In this document: in pieces, positions 55,016-64,000 of the stretch
How positions within the stretch are numbered: the first letter of the stretch is position 1
Layout: every line of letters starts with the position of its first letter
Source: Laetiporus sulphureus 93-53
Lineage: Eukaryota > Basidiomycota > Agaricomycetes > Polyporales > Laetiporaceae
Direction of reading: 5' to 3'
DNA: 64,000 bases
Assembly (NCBI RefSeq): GCF_001632365.1
Contig: NW_024468555.1
Span: forward strand, 1-64,000
Notes under the pieces: model-generated
What the model was told of the DNA's origin: nothing
Databases searched by the model: none
Seen by the model: only the letters and a program-made list of their open reading frames with translations
Made by a program: the position numbers and the translations under genes

Positions 55016-57568
55016 ATGCACACAGCGGACTTCGAGCTCATTCCAATACGTGCGGAATCCGACGATTCAGACCGCACTGTGGCCCCCAGCGAGCCCTCTC
55101 GCGACATCCTCGAAAGCGCTGATGTCGCTGCGCTGGTGGCCAAGAGCCATGTCGACAGGATCCCTCTCGAGGTGGAAGAAGAAGACATCTATCGTGGCGA
55201 GGAGCCTAGTCCTCCTAGATGTGCATCTCCGGATTCCATCACCTCGTCCTCCAGCTCCTCTGTCTTTCCAGGACGCCTCGGAGCGATCTCTGCCGTCTTG
55301 GAACATGCCATTGCTACTTGGGCTCGTGCTTGGGCATCTTCGTCGTCCATCTCGACATCCTCTTCCTCGTCGGCATCCTCCATCGTTACGATGACCCGGT
55401 CACAAATGGCCCGTCGACGCAGACGGCGAAAGAGTCAGACAGACCTCCGCAACCAGCAGTCTGAGCGCGAGGTTGCTGCTCGAATTAAAGCTCGCGAGGA
55501 GTCGAGGATCATTCCTCGTGCGTTTGACCTGTATGTTCCCAGCCCCGAGGATCTTGATGGGACGTTGGTGGAGGGCCAGGCCGCAAATGCTATCAAGGCC
55601 GAACAGAGAACGCCAATCCTGCATACAGACTCCCTCCCTTTTGTCATAAGCCGGCTTGGTTCAGTCCTGAGAGACCATGGGCGCGCACGACGAACTCGAT
55701 CAGAGACGGCGGCACCGGTGTCACCTTCTCCCACTTCCCCTTTCCTCCACCACAGCTACATGATGCCTTACGATCTGGGGAGTCCCGCTTTGTTTATATA
55801 CCCGAACACTCAGGCGGGGAGGAGAGATAGAAAGGGCAAGCGGAGGGCAGGGTCTGCGCCTGCTACGGTACATCTGCCCCCGGCCCCATCGTCGAGTATG
55901 GCTGTTGCGGAGAAGGCCTGGTGGCTCGACGTCTCGTCTCCAACTTGGGAAGATATGCGTGCCATTGGCAAGGTTAGTCACCTCAATACGGCATGAAAGT
56001 GATGGGCTGACGCCGTAAAATCTTACAATTAGCTTTTGCATCTCCACCCTTTGACTCTTGAGGATATCCTACAGCAAGATCCACGAGAAAAGCTTGAGTT
56101 GTTCCCCAAGCTCGGATACTATTTTATTGCGTTCCGAGCAATAGAAAGTGAGAAGACACGAGAAAGGATACGCGCTCGTAGGTCTCCGCAGGAGAGGCCC
56201 TCACCACTGGACGAGGGGATTGTAGGCGAAGTGAACGTATACATGATTGTCTTCCGTGGAGGCATCTGCTCTGTGTGTACATTTCACTCAAAAGCTATTC
56301 ATCGCTGACGTCGACGCCCAGTTTCACTTTGCGGATATAGGCGGTACGTCTCGTGGCCATGATGTATCAACAGTTGCGCTAATTCGTGAGCTAGAACACG
56401 TTGAGCATGTTCGGCACAAAATCCTCCAATTATCAGGAAATATCAACATGTCCTCCGGTACGCCAAAATATTACGTGATATAGTGTATCCGAGTGCTCAT
56501 GTCTTCTAGACTGGATTGCCCATGGCATCATGGATTCCATTGTTGACTCATTCTTCCCCTTTCTCAAAGTCATAGAACGTGAAGTCGACGAGATAGAGAC
56601 TTTGATGGTTTCCGATCCCGTGGAGCCCCACCCAAAGCCTGGGCGCCAGGATGCTGTGAACCGCTCGCAGGTCACCTTGATACCCAGCGCCGACAGTGAA
56701 AAGGATGGTACGAAGGACAAGATCGAGATAGTAACACTCACTTCTACATTGTCCGACCAAGAACCCGAGCCTTGGAAGACCGTCGAGCGGAAGACCCAGT
56801 TTGTCCTCCCTAAGCGATGGCCTATTTTTGTCCGCCGTTTCGAACGGTATATCCGCGAGGTGTACGGGCACTTCCGCGTGGTGTTCAAGCATACCCCGAC
56901 TGTGACGACGACGACTACGGTGCACCGGATGGCCCGTACGAGGAGGCTAGTCATCTCTCTCGCCCGATTTTTGGATCACAAGCATGAGGTGGTGGCGCAG
57001 CTGCAGAAGCGGCTCTTGACGGTGGGAGAATGGAGATTGAGACATGGAACGGAGCACGACCAGGATGTCTATATCTACATGGGGGATGTCCAAGGTGGGT
57101 TTTCTCCTGTGATCTGGAAGCAAGGCCAGGCTTAAACGCCATGTCATGATGACATAGATCACATTCTGACCTTGCAACAATCGCTTGCGCACTACGAACG
57201 CGTCCTCAGCCAGGCGCACCCGATATACCTCTCCCATCTCCGGCTATCCGTCTCCAAGGTTCAGTCTGGCACAGACACTGCAGTTGTTACCCTGACGACC
57301 GTCAGTTTGGGGGTAGTCTGCGTGCAGACGTTAATTGGTGCGTCGTTGCCTCAAGAACTTGCGCGAACGTCTCATCTCATGTTTCTCCGTTTGGTTGGCA
57401 GGTCTGTTCTCGATGAATGTTCTCGTTCCAAGTAATGACCTCGAGGGGAACAAATACAATGCATTCGCTGTCGTCATCGCGCTTTCGGTCGTCATCATAC
57501 TCGTCTATGCCTTTATCGTGAGGCAATGGTGGGTGTGGGCAAAGCAGAAGCGGCGAACGAGGTTCTGA
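55016..57568 (+). CDS. CorA-type divalent metal transporter (fungal Alr/Mnr2-like)
   Basis: Predicted magnesium (or manganese) channel of plasma membrane or vacuole. Seven exons: 55016-55972, 56033-56272, 56322-56343, 56395-56457, 56510-57094, 57158-57337 and 57402-57568; they give 737 residues. A disordered Ser/Arg-rich N-terminus (about 1-280) precedes the cytoplasmic CorA domain: KAWWLDVSSPTWEDM, LHLHPLTLEDILQQDPREKL, YFIAFRA, VYMIVFRGGICSFHFADIGE, SDWIAHGIMDSIVDSFFP and a long coiled region. TM1 ends in TLIGLFSMNVLVP and TM2 is AFAVVIALSVVIILVYAFIV. The pore signature GMN is SMN here (Ser686-Met-Asn). The start at 55016 is the first ATG; the upstream TTG is ignored. Confidence 0.9.
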
Positions 57569-57982
57569 CATCCTCCGTCGCTGGGACCCTGGAATAATCT
57601 ATCCGCAATATGGCCCTCAGCAGTATGCGATCTTAATAAGCTGTATGTGTCGGGTTCCTGCACCTCCGACTCTAGCGATCGTAATTTATCGCTCCATTGC
57701 TTGGAGGACTTAACCTCATCCCACCTCTTCAATTCAGGCTGTATTGTGCAGAGGAAAAAGTATTTACACATAGAATATATGTTCACATGGACATCTATTG
57801 CCAAAGAGCAGAGCGTATTGGTATACATTTGCTGGTCTGTTTCTGTACCCTGGAGCGAAGTCAAAGTGCGGAGACGTTGATGGCACACGGTAGGTGAAAA
57901 GATGTGATGATACACAGCAGGCATGGGGGAAACTGCAATGTAGAGCTGCGCACGCGGAAGAGTCTACAGGGAAAAGGGTGCA
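57569..57982. other. Convergent 3' intergenic region
   Basis: 414 bp between the stops of the CorA-type gene and the coiled-coil gene. AT-richer, no supported ORF. Confidence 0.5.
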
Positions 57983-59663
57983 CTAGATCTCGTGCATCTC
58001 GCGTTTCTTGTCACACAAGTGCACAACGCACTTCGTCTCTTCAAGGACTGAGAGAACTGCCGCGATGTCTCGGATTAGTACGCCGCTCACATATGAAGCC
58101 GCGCACGGCAGGCGAGACACGCGCTCACCTCTGTCGCGAAACAGACTCTCCTTCCGCTCGAGCTGCTCGAACGCATGTAGCAGCTTGGTTTCCTGCCTGC
58201 GCACCGCCTCCTCGTCGCGCTGCAGCTTCTCCATCTCCTGGCGGATGCGCTCCGATGCATCTACTACGTTCCGGCACAGGCGCCGCATCGCCTCGACCTC
58301 TTTCTGGTATCCTGCGCGGAGCGCGTCGAGTCCCAGGCCTAGTGAAGGAAACATAGTCGCGTCAGCAATGTAGGCCTGACATCATCCGAGACGGTACGCA
58401 CCCAAGTCCTCAGCTTCGCTGGCAGCCTTCATGTAGCTCTCCATCTGTTCGATCCAGTCGCGATCCATGGCCCATGCGACAGACTTTGTCTGGCTCGCCA
58501 CGCTGAGCCTGTTCAAGCTGTTAGCCCTCTTGAAGCTGCTCCGCCGCCGAGGAATAGCTCGTTGCGACACTTCCGCGGCCTCTCTTCCTTCAGAACCCTC
58601 GAATATGGGGGACAAGACTTGACCATTCGGTGAGGATGGCACTGTAGGTTCCTTGGGCAACGCCACGGGGGAGAACTCGTCCAAGGCGGGCAGCGTCGAT
58701 TGCGGCGAGTCTGCCATGGCGGTGGCATCCGCTTCAGTGTTCCTTGCGCGATACGGGATGGGTATGGGCTCGGGGGAATTCGGCTTCAGGCGATTGGAGT
58801 GCGGCTCGGACGCAACGTCAGCGGATACCGACTTCTTGCGACCGACAGGCTTCTGTCGAGGTTGAGTAGCTTGATGAGGTTGGGGGAACTGCCGAGCCAT
58901 GAGTCCAGCGGTCTTGTATGCGTCTGAATATGCTCGTCTGTATTGTGGCTTCTTGGGAGCGATACTTGGATCCAATAATGTCGTAGACTGGCTTTCCGAC
59001 TGAGCTCGTCTCATCTGGACACGCTCCACAGCACTTGGTCCAGTCGGACGGCTCCGTGCGCCCGTGGACGGCCGCCTCATCTGGTGGCCCCCGCCCTGTC
59101 TAACCGGCTTTGACGGGTTGCACTGCTCACAGCTACACGAGGCGGCAGGACGGTCATGTGCGGGCGCAGAATCGCGGTTCACACCAGACTCGCCGCCCTG
59201 CGCCTTGAACCAGCGTTCCATCTCTTTCAGTCTGAAGTCCGGCGGGGCGTGCACGGTGTAAAACACGGAGCGGGCGGACGACTTTACGCTCGCCGATCCC
59301 GTCGATCTGGATGCTTGCGCGAGCCGCTGGCATTTGCGGATGATTCGGTCTTTGAGGTGGCGGATTTGGAGGATGTTGTCCCATGAAGCGTCCCTGCCCT
59401 TATCGAGCTCATCAAGCTCTGCTTGGAGGAGGTGGCCATAGATCGTCGCTGTCTTCGGCGGTAGCAATACCTAACATATCTGAAATGTGAGCGGGATGTC
59501 GTGGATCTGCGACGATGGCGCGCACCCTCAGCTCATTGGGCGTGTCTGTACACTGCAGGTAGCGCCACCCTGTTTTCGAGTATCCATCTGGATGCTCCAG
59601 CTGTCCACGCACTGGGCTCTGCTGGAAATAGTTCAACGGGCGATTCATGTGAGGCGCGCTCAT
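57983..59663 (-). CDS. Unrecognised protein with C-terminal coiled coil
   Basis: Four exons, 59471-59663, 58402-59418, 58129-58338 and 57983-58068 (introns 52, 63 and 60 nt), give 501 residues. The start ATG at 59663 gives MSAPHMNRPLNYFQQSP. A helical segment (about 64-95, LDELDKGRDASWDNILQIRH) precedes a long Ser/Pro/Arg-rich disordered middle with CSCEQCNPSKP and RAYSDAYKTAG. The C-terminus is a coiled coil (YQKEVEAMRRLCRNVVDA, RIRQEMEKLQRDEEAVRRQE). The 60 nt intron at 58069-58128 has a TACTAAT branch site and no in-frame stop, so retention would add 20 residues. Function is unknown; a cytoskeletal or scaffold role would be a guess. Confidence 0.7.
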
Positions 59664-59901
59664 TTTCCAATGCGCCGCGTGGGGGTGCACGCCGTAGATC
59701 AGGAGGGGTGTATACACAGAAAGCGCGCAGGCTCGCGAGAGGCGAAAAGCAAAGGAGGACAAGGACCACGTCGAGAACAATAGATGTCCGGGTGCCACGC
59801 ACAGTTGGATACCGTTCGAGATGCATTGTGAAGGGGGGCGTGTGTGCAACGTGCGGCGGAAGAGAAAGCAGCACCGAGGCACACGCCTTCAAGTTGCCCG
59901 T

Positions 59902-60078
59902 TCAGGCCTGCGATTCCTGCTGCTCTTCAGTGCGACGCCTCAGCATCCCAGCATCCTGCTTTGGATCGTTCTCGATGCTCCGTAGGATCTTGTCTGTCGC
60001 TGCAGCTCTGTTGATATCAGTCGCCGGATCACACAGTTTATGTTCAGCCGGAAGTCCTTCAAAACCAATCGTATACAT
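59902..60078 (-). CDS. Candidate 58-residue protein, unknown function
   Basis: An ATG at 60078 opens 58 codons ending in TGA at 59902-59904. The predicted protein is hydrophilic, with balanced charge and protein-like composition: MYTIGFEGLPAEHKLCDP, then DINRAAATDKILRSIEN and MLRRRTEEQQESQA. The same frame continues upstream to a TAG that is also a good splice acceptor (catcttctag), so the ORF could instead be the last exon of a gene starting further upstream. It lies between the coiled-coil gene and PEX16. No family is recognised. Confidence 0.45.
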   Translation of the reverse strand: MYTIGFEGLPAEHKLCDPATDINRAAATDKILRSIENDPKQDAGMLRRRTEEQQESQA

Positions 60079-60748
60079 CGAGAGCCACGCTACTCTGTTG
60101 ACTCGGGTCTAGAAGATGCTATGTCTCGGAAAGTCGGAAAGACTGGACTCGAGAGCGCTCCTTGGGCATGAGTGAAGACTATAGACAGGCCTGGCGCGCG
60201 AATGGAGATTTAGTCTGCGTTGTATGCTTTATGTGGTCGTTCATGCATCATGAACCAGACTTGTGAGGGATTGAGTAAGGGAAGGACGAAGGAATCCTGT
60301 GAAGTTTAGTGGCTGTTCCCAGCACCAGCGTGTATGCAACAGCACCACTGTCGTATATACGAAGAGGCTTATCCAGACCACCACCGGTCATAGAGTCCCG
60401 TTCACTCGCGTGCTCACTGGTAGACGAACACTGGCAGTAAAGGCGAGGGCGACGGTAGCGACGGGAAGATACAGTTGTCTTCAATTCTTTGTACACCTTA
60501 GAGATCCGCGTTTGCATAGTATGCGCGCGTTCTCCCGCAACGTTTATGCAACAGCAAGCATGCTAGGATTTTACCAGCAGATATATTGAGGATGCGAAAG
60601 TGAGCAAAGTGAGCAAAGTGCACCTCTGGTGATCAAACAGACCGATCGTATTCCGCAGGCGCTGTCAGGGAGTTGAGTGTAGGCGCTACAAACCCCCAGC
60701 CTCCCACTCCTCTCGTCCAGGCCTCTCTGCTCTCCTTCGCTTTCTTCC
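60079..60748. other. Intergenic region upstream of PEX16
   Basis: About 670 bp. It holds a short duplication (gtgagcaaa repeated near 60600-60620) and otherwise no supported feature. Confidence 0.45.
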
Positions 60749-62135
60749 ATGTCATCAGCATTGGCTCGATATGAATCATTTCTCATCAAGAATGTCTCTA
60801 CTATATCCTCTCTCGAGTCGACATTGAGATCTATTACCTGGATCCTGCCAGGCAGGTTCAGGGATGCCGAGTTGGCGTCTGAAGCCTGTATGTTACTCTG
60901 CTGCCGCGTGTGTTCTCGAATAACAATTGCATCGCTCTCTCAATCGTACTGCAGTATCGGCTACTCTCAACGTGATGAGCATGTATCATGATACTCTGCT
61001 AGCCCAATTCGTGCAGAACGACCCAAAGTACAAGGCACTGATACCCCCATCGCTGCACACGCGTTATACTCGGGCATGGTCTGACAAGGATTGGAGGTAC
61101 AAATGGGCAGCGCGCACTCTTCAGCTCGTGCGCTTCACAGAGTTGTTGATTGAAATGGGCTTGCGGAGGAAGGTATCTGTACGCAACCGATGGAGAGGCA
61201 TTGTGTTGCTTGAGCTAGTCAAGTGCGCGTCCGATGTGTGATAGTCGTTACTGTTGCTTATCTTGCTACAGGGCCGTACTTCGTCTCCTGCTGCTGAAGA
61301 TTACAAGACGGCCGTTGCTCACACCGCCTATTCCTGAACGAGAGATCGACCCCTCTGCTCTCCCTCCGGATTCCGATACTTCATCTCCTACTTTGGCTCC
61401 GTCGTCTCCACCTGCTTCGCTCCCTTCTACTCCAGAACATCTCAAGAATAACCATGTGCAATTACCTCTGCACCCGCTACTCACTCCGCCGCCGCCTACT
61501 CAAGAACCGTTGCCTGTCGAAGACTTCCTTCTCCCGAAGGCGTTGACGACATCCTCCGTCAAGGCTCCTACGGCGCTGGTTCACCCCTTGACTTCTCCTA
61601 AGGATTGGCTCGCTGAAATCATCTACATCCTCCGCCCTCTTGTTTATGGTCAGTATCTCTAGCGGAATCCGTGTTTGGCATGTGATAATGACGCACGGCG
61701 CTGCAGCAATCATGCTATCCAAAGACCGGAAGACCAACCGTCCGCTCACGACGGTTCTCTTCCTGGAACTGCTATCACGCCATCTGCGTCGTGTGCCCGG
61801 ACGATCCGGTTCTCTAGAACGTTCAGAATATGCGAACAGAGATAGGGATATGCTGTGGTACCTCTTGCGGGGGTCCATCTGGCAGACGTATACGCGGTAA
61901 GATCCTGGTCGTTTGGGGTCTGGCTCTATCGCTGAACTTGAATATCAACAGACCAAAGGTTCAGGCATTCGCAGCGAGGACTGCGCGTGTACCCTTGCTG
62001 AACATATTCAGTGCTTTCATCAGGGATTGGATCCCACTCATCGACGAGTATCATTATTGTACGTCGTCTTCGTCATTGTCTCGCACTTGTGACAATCTCC
62101 GATGCTGACTTCGTGCAACAGATACCGCTCCTTAG
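60749..62135 (+). CDS. PEX16: Peroxisomal membrane biogenesis protein Pex16
   Basis: ER/peroxisome membrane protein that recruits Pex3 and membrane proteins during peroxisome formation. Six exons: 60749-60887, 60955-61222, 61272-61648, 61707-61896, 61952-62058 and 62122-62135 (introns 67, 49, 58, 55 and 63 nt) give 364 residues. Family blocks: ARYESFLIKNVSTISSLEST, LRSITWILPGRFRDAELASE, WRYKWAARTLQLVRFTELL, RNRWRGIVLLELVKAVLRLL, and the C-terminal LLSRHLRR, DMLWYLLRGSIWQTYT and FIRDWIPLIDEYHYYTAP. A Pro/Ser-rich insert sits in the middle. The last exon of 14 nt supplies only the final residues. Confidence 0.94.
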
Positions 62136-62605
62136 GTTTTAATGCTCTCATGCGGCTTGCTCCTGTGACGATCGTTTTGTCTGATCTCTGTGATATTCAT
62201 GCTTTCCATTGCTCTTCTACGGGCCGTGCGTCGCGCATCGCGTACGCGTGACCTCCCCGCTTCTGAGCGAAGACGAATGTTGGGTGTTCTCAATTGTGCT
62301 TCCGGACCGCGCAGCAACACGCGAATGTCCAGACGGCCCTTCGCCAGGAGCATATAGTGAGCTCATCGTGGGTCTATCTCCGCATTTATCTCCACATGGT
62401 CGATACGATCGCCATCATGTATCGCTAACGCATTTCAGAGTGTGTTCTAGCCTGCTGTAGTCGCAAACGTGGAGGAAGACGGTCAATCAGATGGCGCCGA
62501 TCATGATATGATGTGAGCAGCGGCCAGGGCTTTAGGAGTCCGTCGGTCGTGGAAAGGATGCTAGCGCTACATTCCGACGATCGTCATCTGAGCTCTTGTG
62601 TACCG
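62136..62605. other. Intergenic region PEX16 to cupin gene
   Basis: 470 bp between tandem plus-strand genes with no supported ORF. Confidence 0.45.
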
Positions 62606-63369
62606 ATGTCAGCTGAACTTCCACCGCCGCTCCGTATTGTGACGGGACATACTGACATTGGGTGGTCTTCCATCCGGAGCGAGGATCGTGTGGAGCCTAA
62701 AGTGAGCGTAGTAGCCTTCGTGCTGTTTGGAACGTATGCTAATGTGGCGTGTATATCATTGCGGCCGGAATGACAGAAGACGGCAGGCTTTTTGGGCGTA
62801 CAAGGCGCCCCTTTATGGGTGACAGACAGCGTACCGACGAATGACAATAACAACGAGTGAGTATTTCTTTGTGCGGGTTTTGCCAGACGCTATAGGACCG
62901 CCGTGTCGTACAGCGTTGATGGAGCGACAAGACAAACAGAAGGGGACTTTGGACTTGTTATGAGGAATGGGACAGTCCTGAGGTATACGGACATTGCCCC
63001 GGGAGCGATGGCTTTCATGGTAACGCTAATTCATACCTTTTGGCAACGTTCGGACTCACCAGTACGACAGCATCGCTCATCATCTTTTGATTACAACGTC
63101 CTGAGTGAGTTGCATATCTAGCGAGTCGATCAGTCAAGGCTGATACGACACTGCTTTCCGAAGTCCGTGGGAAGCTCATACTGGAGATGGAAGACGGCAC
63201 CGAGAGGACACTCGAGACGCCTGGGGACATTGTCATTCAGCGCGGGACATTACACGCTTGGAGGAACCCTGGTCCGGAATGGACCCGATTTGTATCGGTG
63301 TTGGTGGATGCGAAGCCTGCTCTGGTGAACGGCGAGCCGTTAGAGCCAGATATATATTGCCAAACGTAA
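62606..63369 (+). CDS. Small cupin-fold protein
   Basis: Single-domain cupin of about 180 residues, a family common near fungal metabolic genes; many are metal-dependent isomerases or decarboxylases, but none can be assigned here. Exons 62606-62701, 62777-62856, about 62896-63019, 63071-63104 and 63164-63369 (179 residues). The N-terminus PPPLRIVTGHTDIGWSS and strand LRYTDIAPGAMAFMHRSSSF lead to motif 1 with a ligand His; the second motif is PGDIVIQRGTLHAWRNPG with another His. The third junction is awkward: from the good donor at 62857 only acceptors 30 or 39 nt away keep frame, much shorter than other introns. Both choices give nearly the same protein. Confidence 0.75.
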
Positions 63370-63566
63370 TATGAAATCGGGTCCTGGAAACGCGGAGTGC
63401 CAGTGTGTCTTCCCGCGGGATCTGCAGGCTACCTCGAGCATAGAGTCAAGCGTGCGCTCAGGATTCTCAGTGTTCCGTAAATTTATAAACTCCACAGTGC
63501 GATCGAGACGCATGAATGCTGAAGTGACGAAATATTCTGCGCGACGGTATCGCTGCTTTCCTTTCT

Positions 63567-64000
63567 TTACTGCAGGTTCACAAAAAGCCCTCCGTCAACC
63601 AACAGCGGTGCTCCGGTCACGTACTTGGCTAGGTCGCTCGCAAGGAACACAACCGGCCCTGCGATATCTTCCGGTGCTATAAGCCGGCGTATCTGCTCAA
63701 CCCTGAGAATGGCGTGTGTGTGGGTATGCACTCACCGCCCAGTCGGCCGAGGGCCGTCCTACCGACCATGTAGTCGCGCTTCGCGGTATTCGAGAGGTCC
63801 TCTTTGTTGATGTCCGTGGCGATTGTCCCCGGCAGGACGGCGTTCGCGCGGATGTTGTACTTCCCGAGGGCGAGCGCACAGCTCTGCATGAGCGAGAGGA
63901 TGCCAGCTTTTGTTGGGGTGTAGTGGCTAGAAAAAGCCGGTCGATTTTTTGTTCGCAGAGACGTTTGAAAGGGTACGTGCCATTGAAACTCGCCCCCGAC
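63567..64000 (-). CDS. Short-chain dehydrogenase/reductase, C-terminal part (5' end beyond the window)
   Basis: The end of a classical SDR. Exons visible: 63977-64000 (partial), 63736-63926 and 63567-63676, with introns of 50 and 59 nt. The catalytic YxxxK is [18 protein letters not shown], then [20 protein letters not shown], the substrate loop [20 protein letters not shown] and the family C-terminus [16 protein letters not shown]. This pattern is closest to sugar dehydrogenases and 3-ketoacyl reductase-like enzymes; the substrate cannot be read from the fragment. The NAD(P)-binding half lies outside the window. It converges with the cupin gene. Confidence 0.88.

Noticed and set aside
59501..60112. 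203-codon plus-strand ORF
   Set aside because: It overlaps the first exon of the coiled-coil gene and the small ORF on the other strand, has Arg/Ser-biased composition and no family resemblance.
1..64000. CRISPR arrays, prophage or bacterial operons
   Set aside because: The window is intron-rich eukaryotic DNA; no spaced palindromic repeats or prokaryotic gene organisation were found.

Overview
The window is nuclear DNA of a filamentous basidiomycete, most likely an agaricomycete. Genes are closely packed on both strands. Nearly all are split by many very short GT-AG introns: about 158 can be placed, mostly 47-68 nt and very often exactly 55 nt. Several genes carry 7-22 nt microexons. The protein families present fit this origin: fused HisHF, the PRC2 subunit EED, Rap1 with BRCT and Myb-like domains, fungal ICE2 and DUG3, and DUF2235 hydrolases. 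No rRNA, tRNA, CRISPR array or intact transposon was seen. Exon coordinates were derived by hand from splice signals, reading phase and family conservation.

Layout. 1-3580: the end of an unknown gene, then a 3.3 kb gene-poor stretch with a decayed secreted-protein ORF. 3581-7073: divergent HIS7 and SER3 share a 275 bp promoter with a Gcn4-type core. 7411-10827: RAD51, mitochondrial ribosomal protein L4 and RPS16. 11300-16925: RAP1 (telomere), complex I subunit NDUFA11 and EED (Polycomb). 17294-18389: a small secreted precursor made of six Kex2-type repeats, the most unusual locus of the window. 18390-26515: ESF1, NUDC, a SIZ/PIAS SUMO ligase and the ADP/ATP carrier. 27433-33196: mitochondrial helicase IRC3, tail to tail with a fused pseudouridine glycosidase-kinase. 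33964-42374: ICE2, DUG3, phosphoacetylglucosamine mutase, SEC17 and NUS1. 42959-50488: an 18-exon DUF2235 hydrolase and a 1,323-residue multipass membrane protein of unknown function. 51070-57568: a doubtful small gene, an APH-like kinase, RRP36 and a CorA-type metal transporter. 57983-64000: an unknown coiled-coil protein, an unlisted 58-residue ORF, PEX16, a cupin and the 3' part of a short-chain dehydrogenase.

Together this is mostly core housekeeping: histidine and serine synthesis, ribosome production (RPS16, L4, ESF1, RRP36), mitochondrial energy and DNA maintenance (NDUFA11, ADP/ATP carrier, IRC3), recombination, telomere and chromatin control (RAD51, RAP1, EED, SIZ), and the secretory pathway and glycosylation (SEC17, ICE2, AGM1, NUS1). 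The best candidate for an undescribed system is the repeat-peptide precursor at 17294-17958. Its signal peptide, dibasic sites and near-identical cores predict several copies of a secreted peptide of about 25 residues. It has no CaaX box, so it is not a classical basidiomycete mating pheromone, and no RiPP tailoring enzyme was recognised nearby.
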